A stretch of DNA of 64,000 nucleotides. Source: an uncultured Ruminococcus sp. GTDB taxonomy: Bacteria > Bacillota > Clostridia > Oscillospirales > Ruminococcaceae. Positions 51,208 through 61,280 of the stretch are shown here, in pieces. The translations under genes and the position numbers were made by a program. The notes beneath the pieces are model-generated. The model was given only the letters and a program-made list of their open reading frames with translations, was not told where the DNA came from and did not search any database. The first letter of the stretch is position 1. Each line of letters opens with the position of its first letter. The stretch spans positions 109,569 to 173,568 of the forward strand of contig CADCFQ010000003.1 in NCBI GenBank assembly GCA_902800795.1, in the 5' to 3' direction.

Positions 51208-52197
51208 ATGCAGTCTATGAAGCCCTTTCATCTCGATGATTTTACGCAGGAAAACGACTTTAAGTTTTTTATCCAGCTGGGCAACCAGCAGGGAGACTTT
51301 CTTATGCACCGCCACGAGGATTTCTGCGAAGCGGTGATAGTTACCGACGGAAGCGCTCTGCACATCGTTGAGGATGAGAGCTATCCTGTGAACCGTGGTG
51401 ACGTTTTTGTCATAAGCGGAAACACCTCTCACGGCTTTCAGAACGCCAAGGACTTCAAGCCCTGCAATATAATGTTTGACCCTGCCTTTTTCTCCGCTTC
51501 GGCGCAGGAGCTTGTAAAGACTCCGGGGTTCCAGGCGCTTTTCGTGGTGGAGCCAAACCTCGCCCAGAAGTCAGGCGGCTTCAGGGCAAAGCTGAAGCTC
51601 TCCCCCGAGGACTATGAGACCGCATACGGCACTATCTGCGATATGTTCAACGAACAGGCGCTGAAAATGAGCTGCTGGAAGACAAAGTTCAAGACTGATT
51701 TCCTGTCGCTGTGCATACACCTTTCACGCTGTTATGAAAACGGCTCGTCCCATAAAAACAGCGACCTTTACTCGATAGCCGAAGCGCTGGCGCAGATAGA
51801 AAAGGGCTATCTGTCCGACCTTTCCGTTACGGAGCTTGCCAGGCTCTCGAACTATTCACAGCGTCAGTTTCTGCGTATCTTCAAAAATATATGCGGCTGC
51901 ACGCCGACAGAGTACATCCGCAAACGCCGCATAAAAGACGCCTGCCGTATGCTTCGCTCCTCGCCGGAGCCGATAACCAGGATAGCGGCCGAATGCGGCT
52001 ATTCCGACAGCAACTATTTTTCCCGTGCCTTCAAAGCCGAAACCGGCCTGACCCCCAAATCCTACCGGCACCAGGTGCGTGCACCTGCACCCATGTCCCT
52101 CACCCATCAAGACTTCGCACAAACTAACAATACCTCCCCGCCCTCCCCGGAGGGGAGGCAGGTGCGTGCACCTGCACCCATGTCCCCCACCCCTTAA
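51208..52197 (+). CDS. AraC-family regulator with repeat-derived C-terminus
   Basis: 329 residues. N-terminal cupin sensor (FLMHRHEDFCEAVIVTDG, then GDVFVISGNTSHGF). The two AraC helix-turn-helix motifs are in residues about 190-288 (LTEYIRKRRIKDACRML region, GYSDSNYFSRAFK, GLTPKSYR). The family normally ends at this point. The last about 40 residues (HQVRAPAPMSLTHQ... QVRAPAPMSPTP) are translated from mosaic repeat copy 9 that starts at 52071, so the ancestral stop has been lost. Divergent from the SBP-GH43 pair, which it probably controls. Confidence 0.88.
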   Translation: MQSMKPFHLDDFTQENDFKFFIQLGNQQGDFLMHRHEDFCEAVIVTDGSALHIVEDESYPVNRGDVFVISGNTSHGFQNAKDFKPCNIMFDPAFFSASAQELVKTPGFQALFVVEPNLAQKSGGFRAKLKLSPEDYETAYGTICDMFNEQALKMSCWKTKFKTDFLSLCIHLSRCYENGSSHKNSDLYSIAEALAQIEKGYLSDLSVTELARLSNYSQRQFLRIFKNICGCTPTEYIRKRRIKDACRMLRSSPEPITRIAAECGYSDSNYFSRAFKAETGLTPKSYRHQVRAPAPMSLTHQDFAQTNNTSPPSPEGRQVRAPAPMSPTP

Positions 52198-52624
52198 AGC
52201 TTCGTACAAACTAGTAGTGCCCCCTGCCCTCCCCGGAGGGGAGGGGGTAGGCTTAGTTTTAGCTTTTCATTTTGTGACACTGCGTGAACCTTGGAAAAGA
52301 GTTTGATCTGTCCGTTACACAACGTAGTCGATAAATCCGCCAGGGGTAAAGCCGTGCGGCAAGCACCGCTGCGTGAACCTTGGAAAATAGGTACCGGGGT
52401 TTGTCTGATAAGGTCTGACTTGTACAGACTAAATATATAACATACAAAACAGCACGCTGCTTTTCAGTAGCGTGCTGTTAGTTTTATAGCTATTATCGTT
52501 AACGTTCCCTCAGTGAAAACCAAAACGAAAGAAAAGTCACCGAGCAACAAAGCTTATAGTACGGACTATGTACTGAACGGATCGGGTGCAGGGGCACGCC
52601 CCTGCCGGCGAGCACCGCACCTGC
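52071..52624. repeat. Mosaic intergenic repeat, copy 9 (overlaps AraC 3' end)
   Basis: Two copies of the CAGGTGCGTGCACCTG palindrome (52072-52087, 52158-52175), two CCCTCCCCGGAGGGGAGG blocks, the inverted CACTGCGTGAACCTTGG module (52278-52318), the hairpin ACAGCACGCTGC/GTAGCGTGCTGT, and GTCACCGAGCAACAAAGCTT. It ends with GCAGGGGCACGCCCCTGC (52588-52605) and CGGCGAGCACCGCACCTGC at the TAG stop of the kinase gene. About 350 bases are nearly identical to copy 10. Confidence 0.9.
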
Positions 52625-53586
52625 TAGTTATAATAGTCGTCGAAATCGTAGCCTTCGGTGAGGACACGGCGGAGCTCTTCCTGCTGTTCGGTCACATGTG
52701 TGCTCTTGAGCTTGAGACGGACAGCCTGCTTGAGGTTGACTATCTCCGCAAGGCTATGCTCACCGCCTGCTTCGCCGTCCAGCGTCCAGGCGATCTTTTC
52801 CTCACACTTGAAAACGATGTGCGATGCCTTGAAAGTAACAAAATTGCGCTCCGTAAGATTGTTGAAAGCCGCATTAGACACGGTGGTACTGAAATCAATC
52901 GGGTTTTTCGGGGTCTTGCAGAGAACGACCTCGAACAGACCGTCATCGAGGACAACGTCGTTAGAAACAAGGTTTTTCATTCCGCCGATAGACAGCGCAT
53001 TTGAGACCAGCCCGAGGATAAAGTCGCCCTCGGTCACCTCGCCGTCATGCCACACGCTCATCTTGTGGCCACGGTAGCTGGGCACTCTTTTCAGTCCCTC
53101 GGCAACATAAGCGGCGTGGCCGAAAATATTCTTGAGCCCCTGCTTGGTCTCGTAGGAAACGTCGGTAAAAGCGCCAAAGCCTGCAACATAGACAAAGCTC
53201 TCGCCGTTGAAGGTACCCACGTCATAATCAAAGTAAACGCCGTCAACAACTTCCTGTGCGGCCGCAATGAGCTTTTTGGAAATGTTCAGAGAGTTTGCAC
53301 AGTCGTTGGTAGAGCCTGCCGGGATATAGCCCAGGGGCTTTTTCTCGGCAAAGGTGAGCAGAGCCTTAACGGCTTCAGAAAGCGTGCCGTCTCCGCCGGA
53401 AGCGACGATCAGGTCATACTGGTCTGCGTCATCCCTTATCTTGCGGTAGCCGTCCATCCTTGCCTGGGTGGGATAGGCGGTAACGTCATATCCACCCTTT
53501 GTGAAAATATCGATTATCTCGCAAAGGTTCCCTTTAAGGTGACCTTTGCCTGCCTTGCTGTTGTAAACAAAAAGAAGCTTCTTCAT
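52624..53586 (-). CDS. Diacylglycerol/lipid kinase (YegS/DgkB type)
   Basis: 320 residues. The DAGK catalytic domain begins LLFVYNSKAGKG; the nucleotide motif is VASGGDGTLSEAV (about 62), then GYIPAGSTNDCA. A C-terminal beta-sandwich domain includes WTLDGEAGG. By family it phosphorylates diacylglycerol or a related lipid and supports phospholipid recycling. The TAG stop is shared with the edge of repeat copy 9. Confidence 0.9.
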   Translation of the reverse strand: MKKLLFVYNSKAGKGHLKGNLCEIIDIFTKGGYDVTAYPTQARMDGYRKIRDDADQYDLIVASGGDGTLSEAVKALLTFAEKKPLGYIPAGSTNDCANSLNISKKLIAAAQEVVDGVYFDYDVGTFNGESFVYVAGFGAFTDVSYETKQGLKNIFGHAAYVAEGLKRVPSYRGHKMSVWHDGEVTEGDFILGLVSNALSIGGMKNLVSNDVVLDDGLFEVVLCKTPKNPIDFSTTVSNAAFNNLTERNFVTFKASHIVFKCEEKIAWTLDGEAGGEHSLAEIVNLKQAVRLKLKSTHVTEQQEELRRVLTEGYDFDDYYN

Positions 53587-53682
53587 AATTTCTCCTTGTC
53601 AGTTTCGGGTGATGATCTATCTTCTGTTATATAATTACGCTAATGATACCATTATATCATATTTTCCCCAATTGTCAACCGG

Positions 53683-54314
53683 GCAGGTGCGTGCACCTGC
53701 ACCGCCGCCCCCACCCCGCCCAAGTTTCGTGCAGACTAATAGTTTCTCGCCGCCCTCCCCGGAGGGGAGGGGGGAAGTTTCGTCGGAACTTTTCACTTGC
53801 ACACTGCGTGAACCTTGGAAAAGAGTTTGATCTGTCCGTTACACGACGTAGTCGATAAATCCGCCAGGGGTAAAGCCGTGCGGCAAGCACCGCTTTGTGA
53901 ACCTTGGAAAAGAGATACCGGGGTTTGTCTGATATGAACTGATCCGTGCAGACTTAATACTGATAACATACAAAACAGCACGCTGCTTTTCAGTAGCGTG
54001 CTGTTAGTTTTATAGCTATTATCGCTAACGTTCCCTCAGTGAAAACCAAAAACGAAAGGAAAGCCACCGAGCAACAAAGCTTGTAGCACAGACTTTGTAC
54101 TGAACGTCAAAGCCGTGCGGCGAGCACCCCTGGCGGATTATTTCAGCCTTGTTGTTAAACGAACAAATCAGCTATTTCCCAAGGTTCGCATAGCGTGACT
54201 ATTGAAAAGCCCACACAAAGCAATCCCCCTCCCCTCCGGGGAGGGCAGGGGGTTCTATTAACTTGCACAAAACTCTGATGGGTGGGGGAATTGGGTGCAG
54301 GTGCACGCACCTGC
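53683..54314. repeat. Mosaic intergenic repeat, copy 10 (longest)
   Basis: Bounded by GCAGGTGCGTGCACCTGC (53683-53700) and GCAGGTGCACGCACCTGC (54297-54314). It contains the CCCTCCCCGGAGGGGAGGG block, the ACTGCGTGAACCTTGGAAAA module in inverted (53802) and then direct (54159) orientation, the ACAGCACGCTGC hairpin and the CACCGAGCAACAAAGCTTGT block. It abuts the TAG stop of guaB. Confidence 0.92.
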
Positions 54315-55808
<1,494 letters not shown>

Positions 55809-55848
55809 TCATTTCTTTCCTATAAAACTAACTGCTATTATTCTTGTT

Positions 55849-55877
55849 AGTATACATTATTCGACCGGATTTGTCAA
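55849..55877 (-). promoter_or_regulatory. Sigma-A promoter of guaB
   Basis: Minus-strand TTGACA (55872-55877), 17-base spacer, TATACT (55849-55854). Confidence 0.82.
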
Positions 55878-55928
55878 CATCTATTTGCTAATAAAAATCA
55901 TATATTTTTTTAACGTGAAAAAACGCCG

Positions 55929-55972
55929 GAAAAACGAATATCCTCCCCCGCCGCCGGCGGAGAAGGATATGC
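55929..55972 (-). terminator. Terminator of lipoprotein gene
   Basis: Minus-strand CATATCCTTCTCC / GGGGAGGATATTC followed by GTTTTTCC. Confidence 0.78.
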
Positions 55973-55995
55973 AAAATTCACTGTTTAAGGCCGGC

Positions 55996-56598
55996 TCAGG
56001 TGACACCGCCCTCACGGTCTGTGGCCTTGATAAAGAACATACCTCTGTCGAGTCCCAGCTCATCGAGCTTTTCATAGAAGGCATCCTCATCAAAATCATT
56101 AAAGGCCACCACATCTACAACGTCCCTGTTGAACGCCACTCCGACAGATTGCAGGCGCAAAGCGGCAAAGTCTGCGTTTTCGGTAAGCGTTTCAGCGGCT
56201 TCCCAAAGCTCGTATTCCGAGAATTCACCGTATCTGGTATAATCATCATATATCTTCTGGGTCTGTCGGGGCCTGGTATCATCCGTGCCCTCAGAAGCCG
56301 CAGAAGTAACTGTATCAGCCGGGCTTTGGGCAGGAGCGGTCGTTTCTGTTTTACTGCTCCCAACAAGGGATGTCGTTTCTGTTTTACTGCTCTCAACAAG
56401 GGATGTCGTTTCTTTTTCGCTGCTATCAGCAGCCGCAGAAGTAACTGTATCAGCCGGGCTTTGGGCAGGAGCGGTCGTTTCTGTTTTACTGCTCTCAACA
56501 AGGGATGTCGTTTCTTTTTCGCTGCCCTCAGCAGCCGAGCAGGATGAGATGAGCAAAACCGACAGCAAGCTCATCATTATAATAATACTCTTTTTCAT
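55996..56598 (-). CDS. Lipoprotein with duplicated Ser/Thr linker
   Basis: 200 residues. Lipobox LISSCSA. Residues about 25-105 consist of two near-identical blocks built from ETTSLVESSKT and ETTAPAQSPADTVTSAA units; the underlying DNA is also duplicated. A C-terminal acidic domain of about 90 residues (YDDYTRYGEFSEYELWEAAE onward) has no family I recognise. The start has AAGGAGG. Extracellular and membrane-anchored. Confidence 0.78.
   Translation of the reverse strand: MKKSIIIMMSLLSVLLISSCSAAEGSEKETTSLVESSKTETTAPAQSPADTVTSAAADSSEKETTSLVESSKTETTSLVGSSKTETTAPAQSPADTVTSAASEGTDDTRPRQTQKIYDDYTRYGEFSEYELWEAAETLTENADFAALRLQSVGVAFNRDVVDVVAFNDFDEDAFYEKLDELGLDRGMFFIKATDREGGVT
56301..56530. repeat. 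Intragenic tandem duplication (135-base period) in lipoprotein
   Basis: The block CAGAAGTAACTGTATCAGCC... starts at 56301 and again at 56436. Inside the first lies an extra 33-base repeat of TCGTTTCTGTTTTACTGCTC. Near-identity at DNA level shows recent origin. Confidence 0.88.
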
Positions 56599-56827
56599 AG
56601 CTATCCCTCCTTGATAATCATACTATCAGTTAATTGCAAAATTCGCAGATCCTCGCCGCCTGCGGCGGGGGAGAGTGTTTTTTTCGCCGGGTTTTTCGAT
56701 CGCTAAAAACAAAAATATAGTCCTAAGTTTCGTAAGGGCCTACCCCCCACTATAAGAATTGTATCATATTTATATGTGTTTGTAAATACTTTTTAGAGAT
56801 GTTTTACAAGCCGGTTCGAGGCTTTTT

Positions 56828-56862
56828 ACATAAAAAGCCCGGAGCGCAAAACTCCGGGCTGA
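56828..56862 (-). terminator. Intrinsic terminator of amidohydrolase gene
   Basis: Minus-strand AGCCCGGAG / CTCCGGGCT followed by TTTTTATG. Confidence 0.9.
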
Positions 56863-56874
56863 CAGATGACAATA

Positions 56875-58035
56875 TCACATCTTGTTGACGATAGTCTCTC
56901 CCTCGATCATTACAAGGACCGGCGAGCTCATGATGTCCAGCGGGTCGCCGTCGAACATAACAAGGTCAGCGTCAAGACCCTTCTTGAGCGAGCCTACCCT
57001 GTGGGAAACGCCGCTGATATGTGCAGCGCCGCTGGTTATCGCCTCGATAGCCTTTTCCCTGTCAAGGCCGTTCTTTACAGCGATAGCTGCCGACATAGCC
57101 AGATACTCGATAGGTGTCTCGTTGTGGTCTGTGCAGATAGCCACGGGCACGCCTGCCTTTGAAAGGATAGCTGCGTTCTCGGGGGTCAGGTTTGAAAGCT
57201 CGGGCTTGCAGCGGTCGTTTATCATAGGTCCCACGATACAGCTTGCCTTTTCTGCCGCAAGCTCATCAGCTATGAGATAGCCCTCAGAGCAGTGAACGAG
57301 CACATAGTCAAGATTGAACTCGTTTGCTATTCTCATTGCGGTAAAGATATCGTCCGCCCTGTGGCAATGGAAATGAGCCTTTATCTCTCTCTTGATAACA
57401 GGCTGGAGCGACTCACAGTGAGCATCATACTTGGGCTTCTTGGTTCCGTTTACGATGGACTCCTGGATAGCGTCGTTATAGTCGCAGGCTTTTTTGAGCT
57501 GCTCTCTTATCATTGAGGCGGAAGCCATCCTTGTCATAGGTGATGTGCCCTTGGAAGAGTAAGTCATCTTGGGGTTCTCGCCCAGAGAGAACTTCATTCC
57601 CACAGTTCCGATAAGCATCTTGTCGACTCTTTTGCCGCTTGTCTTTATAGCGGCCACCGAGCCTGCGATAAGGTTTGCCGAACCGGGAGCCACAAGCGCT
57701 GTGGTTATTCCTGCGTTTCTTGCTTCCTCAAAGGAGTGATCCAAAGGATTTATCGCATCGAGCACTCTTAACTGGGGAGTACAGGGCTCTGAATTCTCAT
57801 TGCAGTCCTCGCCCTCCTTGCCGACTCCGCTGGTAAACAGTCCGAGATGAGTGTGCGCATCGATAAAGCCGGGATAGATCGCTCTGCCGCCGGCATTGAT
57901 GTCGGTGTTTACGACCTCAATGGGGTTTCCGGGACAAACGGCCTTGATCTTTTTGTCCTCGATCTCGATCCAGCCGTTCTCAATGATCTCACGGTTCTCG
58001 TTCATAGTGTGGATCTCTGCATTGTAGATAATCAT
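56875..58035 (-). CDS. Metal-dependent amidohydrolase
   Basis: 386 residues, the imidazolonepropionase/prolidase-like branch. Metal ligands are visible in FIDAHTHLG (HxH), KAHFHCHRADD, LVHCSEG and ICTDHNETP (the conserved Asp). The C-terminus returns to the beta-sandwich (GSLKKGLDADLVMFDGDPLD). It hydrolyses a cyclic amide or a dipeptide-like bond; the substrate is not determined. No signal peptide, so cytoplasmic. The start has GGAGGA. Confidence 0.87.
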   Translation of the reverse strand: MIIYNAEIHTMNENREIIENGWIEIEDKKIKAVCPGNPIEVVNTDINAGGRAIYPGFIDAHTHLGLFTSGVGKEGEDCNENSEPCTPQLRVLDAINPLDHSFEEARNAGITTALVAPGSANLIAGSVAAIKTSGKRVDKMLIGTVGMKFSLGENPKMTYSSKGTSPMTRMASASMIREQLKKACDYNDAIQESIVNGTKKPKYDAHCESLQPVIKREIKAHFHCHRADDIFTAMRIANEFNLDYVLVHCSEGYLIADELAAEKASCIVGPMINDRCKPELSNLTPENAAILSKAGVPVAICTDHNETPIEYLAMSAAIAVKNGLDREKAIEAITSGAAHISGVSHRVGSLKKGLDADLVMFDGDPLDIMSSPVLVMIEGETIVNKM

Positions 58036-58089
58036 GATTAATCCTCCTCTATAGTAAAATATATTGTTCCCTCTGTTATCAGGGATAGA

Positions 58090-58530
58090 TCACTTGCCCG
58101 TAGAGCCGAAGCCGCCGGCTCCTCTTTCGGTGTCGGAAAGGTCGTCCGCTTCCTCCACATCGGGAGTAAAGACAGGTGTTATCACCAGCTGTGCTATGCG
58201 GTCGCCGTTATTGACGGTAAAGTCCTCATGGCCGGAATTATGGAGCGCCACGATAAGCTCTCCTCTGTAATCCCAGTCAACAACACCCACACAGTTAGCA
58301 GGCGCTATACCGAATTTAGAAGCCAGAGAGCTTCTTGCATAGATGAGCAGAACTGCGTTCTTCTCTCCCTCCAGCTCTGCCGAAAGACCTGTATGTATCT
58401 TCACGGTCTCCCCTGTTTTTATAACAACAGCGCCGTCTGTGCAGGCACAAAGGTCATAGCCTGCGCTGTAAGGGGTCTGCCGCTTCGGGATGACCGCCTT
58501 CTCATTCAGTTTCTTGAACAAAAGCTTCAT
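58090..58530 (-). CDS. dut: dUTP diphosphatase
   Basis: 146 residues, the trimeric form. The five motifs are present: AGYDLCAC, YARSSLASK, NCVGVVDWDYRGELIV, GDRIAQLVI and the C-terminal RGAGGFGSTG arm. It hydrolyses dUTP to dUMP and keeps uracil out of DNA. It is 2 bases downstream of the aldo/keto reductase gene, whose final codons supply its ribosome site (GGAAAGG). Confidence 0.96.
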   Translation of the reverse strand: MKLLFKKLNEKAVIPKRQTPYSAGYDLCACTDGAVVIKTGETVKIHTGLSAELEGEKNAVLLIYARSSLASKFGIAPANCVGVVDWDYRGELIVALHNSGHEDFTVNNGDRIAQLVITPVFTPDVEEADDLSDTERGAGGFGSTGK

Positions 58531-58532
58531 AT

Positions 58533-59534
58533 TCAGTTTTCCTTTCCGAGTATCTTTTCTATTCTTTCGAGCTCCTCATCTGAAAAGCTGAGGTTCTCCA
58601 CAGCCCTCACATTGTCCTCTATCTGCTCGGGTCTGCTTGCCCCGACAAGGACAGTTGCCACCGCCTTGTTATGCAAAAGCCATGCCACAGCCATCTGAGA
58701 AAGCTTCTGTCCTCTTTCTGCGGCCATATCGTTCAGCGCATTGAGCTTTGCTGTCATATTTTCGGTCAGCTGCGAAGCTATCCAGGTGTTGCCTCTGCCT
58801 ATGCGTGAATCCTCGAGAATGCCTTTGAGATAGCGGTCGGTAAGAAAGCCCTGATAAAGCGGAGAGAACACCGCCAGCCCTATCCCGTTATCGGCGCAGA
58901 AGCTGTCCAGGCCATCGTCCTCGACCCAGCGGTTTAGCATAGAATACGAAGGCTGGTTTATGATAAACGGTGTTTTGAGCTCTTTGAAGATCTTCATTAT
59001 CTGCTCGGTCTGAGCCTTATTATAATTTGAGATCCCCACATAGAGCGCCTTGCCCTGTCTTGTTACCTGATCCAGCGCAAGTGCTGTTTCCTCCAGCGGT
59101 GTATCGGGATCATATATATGATGATAATAGATGTCCACATATTCAAGCCCCATTCTCTTCAGGCTCTGGTCGAGCGAAGCTATAAGATACTTTCTCGAAC
59201 CGTTGCGGTCGCCGTAGGGGCCGTCCCACATTTCGTAGCCAGCCTTTGTTGATATGCACAGCTCATCTCTGTAAGCACGCAGCCCCCTGTCGAGTATCCT
59301 GCCGAAATTCTCCTCGGCGGAGCCGTTAAATGGGTGTCCGTAATTGTTAGCAAGGTCAAAATGTGTGATACCCAGATCAAAGGCTGTGCGGCACATTTTT
59401 TCACAGTTTTCAAACACCGAACCATAGCCGAAATTCTGCCATAACCCAAGAGAGATCGCAGGAAGCTTCAGACCGCTTTTCCCCACACGGTCATACACCA
59501 TTTTGTCATATCGTTTGTCGCTGGCTGTATACAT
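58533..59534 (-). CDS. Aldo/keto reductase (YghZ/GAP-reductase type)
   Basis: 333 residues. Opens RVGKSGLKLPAISLGLWQNF, with catalytic residues of the AKR14 group: HFDLANNYG (Asp, Tyr) and later YHHIYDP. Signature KALYVGISNYNKAQ and C-terminal LVGASRPEQIEDN bind NADPH. By family it reduces L-glyceraldehyde 3-phosphate, methylglyoxal and similar aldehydes. The start has GGGAGG. Followed by dut in one operon. Confidence 0.92.
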   Translation of the reverse strand: MYTASDKRYDKMVYDRVGKSGLKLPAISLGLWQNFGYGSVFENCEKMCRTAFDLGITHFDLANNYGHPFNGSAEENFGRILDRGLRAYRDELCISTKAGYEMWDGPYGDRNGSRKYLIASLDQSLKRMGLEYVDIYYHHIYDPDTPLEETALALDQVTRQGKALYVGISNYNKAQTEQIMKIFKELKTPFIINQPSYSMLNRWVEDDGLDSFCADNGIGLAVFSPLYQGFLTDRYLKGILEDSRIGRGNTWIASQLTENMTAKLNALNDMAAERGQKLSQMAVAWLLHNKAVATVLVGASRPEQIEDNVRAVENLSFSDEELERIEKILGKEN

Positions 59535-59547
59535 TGTTTACCTCCCG

Positions 59548-60612
59548 TCAGCTTGATGCCGTTATAAGTTTTGTGAGCAGCTCACACATCGTATTCATCT
59601 GTTCGTCAGTTCCCACCGTTATCCTCAGATAATTATCTATCCTGGGCTTTTTGAAATATCTCACATAAACTCCGTTTTCCTTGAGATACTCAAATATCTC
59701 TTCAGCGGTGCGGTCCGGGTGTGTGGCAAAGAGAAAATTCGTTGCGCTGTCCAAAACGCTGAAGCCCATACCTCTTAGCTTTGCTGCAGTCTCGTCCCTG
59801 GTCTGCATGACTTTGAGAACAGTGTGTCTGAAATATACCTCGTCCTCAACGCTTGCGCAGGCCGCCGCCTGTGCTGCGCTGTCCAGCGGATAGGAGTTAT
59901 AGCTGTCCTTCACCGCTCTGAGACAGCTTATAAGCTTCTCGCTTCCGAAGGCCATACCCACTCTCATCCCTGCAAGGGAGCGTGACTTTGAAAACGTCTG
60001 TGTCACCAGCAGGTTATCATACTGCTTTATAAGCTCAACTGCGGAATAAGGCGCAAAGTCAGCATAGGCTTCGTCCACGATAACAACGCAGTCCTTGTTG
60101 TGCTCGAGTATATCCACGATAAAGTCCCTGCCCTCGGCAATGCTTGTGGGGGCGTTCGGGTTTGCGATAACGACTCCGCCGTTTTCCTCGTAATAGTCCT
60201 TCGGGTCTATCCTGAAATCATCGTCCACCGCACAGAGCTTATAGGGTATCTTCAACAGGTCGCACCACACAGGGTAGAACGAATAGGTTATATCCGGATA
60301 AAGGATCGGCTTCTTTGAATTGAAAAACGCTCTGAACGCCAGCGCCAGAACATCGTCCGAGCCGTTTCCCACAAAAACATTCTTTTCATCCAGCTCGTTT
60401 CTTTTTGCCAGCGCCCTGATGATCGGTGCTCCGTTTGCGTCGGGATATTTTTTCAGCTCCGTAAAGCTAAGCTCCCTAAGAGCCTTTTCCGCCATAGGAG
60501 ACGGCGGATAGGGGTTCTCGTTTGCATTCAGTTTTATTATCTTATCATTCCCGGGCTGTTCGCCCGCAACATAGGGTTCTATATCAAGAAGGTTTTTCTC
60601 CCACAATGACAT
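59548..60612 (-). CDS. hisC: Histidinol-phosphate aminotransferase-like enzyme
   Basis: 354 residues from the ATG at 60612; a GTG four codons upstream lies inside the GGAGGTG ribosome site. Features are LNANENPYPPSP, GNGSDDVLALAFRAF, IANPNAPTS, IVDEAYADFA and the PLP lysine in TFSKSRSLAGMRVG. It would convert imidazole-acetol phosphate to histidinol phosphate. No other his genes are near, so an aromatic or other substrate is possible. Confidence 0.88.
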   Translation of the reverse strand: MSLWEKNLLDIEPYVAGEQPGNDKIIKLNANENPYPPSPMAEKALRELSFTELKKYPDANGAPIIRALAKRNELDEKNVFVGNGSDDVLALAFRAFFNSKKPILYPDITYSFYPVWCDLLKIPYKLCAVDDDFRIDPKDYYEENGGVVIANPNAPTSIAEGRDFIVDILEHNKDCVVIVDEAYADFAPYSAVELIKQYDNLLVTQTFSKSRSLAGMRVGMAFGSEKLISCLRAVKDSYNSYPLDSAAQAAACASVEDEVYFRHTVLKVMQTRDETAAKLRGMGFSVLDSATNFLFATHPDRTAEEIFEYLKENGVYVRYFKKPRIDNYLRITVGTDEQMNTMCELLTKLITASS

Positions 60613-60630
60613 ATAAAGACCCACCTCCGT

Positions 60631-61251
60631 TTATTCTTCGTCGATGTATTCTCTTACTCTCAGCTTTATCCCGATGCTCTCGGCAATAGCTCTCGACTTT
60701 TCTATCTCCTCTTCGCCTATGATATCCACCACTGTCAGCACGGTATCCGGCACATACGCTGAAACATCCTTTGCAAAGGAAAGCATCTCCGCAAAGCAGT
60801 CCGCATCCTTGAAAGAGGGGCGTGTCACCTTGTCATAGCTTTCCTTGTCGGAAGCGTTAAGGCTTATGGACACGGTATCAAAAAGGCCCTTGAATTCGGG
60901 TGCTATATCACGCTTGTTCACAAGACGGCCGAGGCCGTTGGTGTTCACTCTTATAGGTGTTCTGCTCACCTTGCGTATATGCTCCGCTGTCTTTTTCATC
61001 AGCTCAAACTCACAGGTCGGCTCGCCGTAGCCGCAGAAAATAACTTCCTTATAGGAGTCAAGATCCCTTGTATCGAGGTTCTCGATTATCTCCTCATAAG
61101 AGGGCTGATGATCGAGCCACAGCGGATCGGAGCCATAGGCGGTGTCGCCGTTGTTCCTGATGCAGAATGTGCAGCTGCACGGGCATTTGTTTGTGATGTT
61201 GAGATAGAGCTTGCCGTCTATCTCATAGGATATGGTCATTGCTTTTTTCAT
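60631..61251 (-). CDS. TatD-linked radical SAM protein
   Basis: 206 residues. Fe-S motif CPCSCTFC (CxxxCxxC) near residue 23, then FCGYGEPTCEF (GEP, SAM binding) and VNTNGLGRL. It is short, with only the core barrel. It matches the small radical SAM family that in Clostridia is often joined to TatD; here tatD lies 35 kb away. Likely substrate unknown. AGGAGATAT precedes the start. Confidence 0.83.
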   Translation of the reverse strand: MKKAMTISYEIDGKLYLNITNKCPCSCTFCIRNNGDTAYGSDPLWLDHQPSYEEIIENLDTRDLDSYKEVIFCGYGEPTCEFELMKKTAEHIRKVSRTPIRVNTNGLGRLVNKRDIAPEFKGLFDTVSISLNASDKESYDKVTRPSFKDADCFAEMLSFAKDVSAYVPDTVLTVVDIIGEEEIEKSRAIAESIGIKLRVREYIDEE

Positions 61252-61280
61252 TTATAATATCTCCTTTTTTTCATGCGGCA

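Noticed and set aside
10271..54314. CRISPR array or phage-type repeats
   Set aside because: The repeats are far apart, of unequal length, modular and inverted in places; there are no regular spacers and no cas genes.
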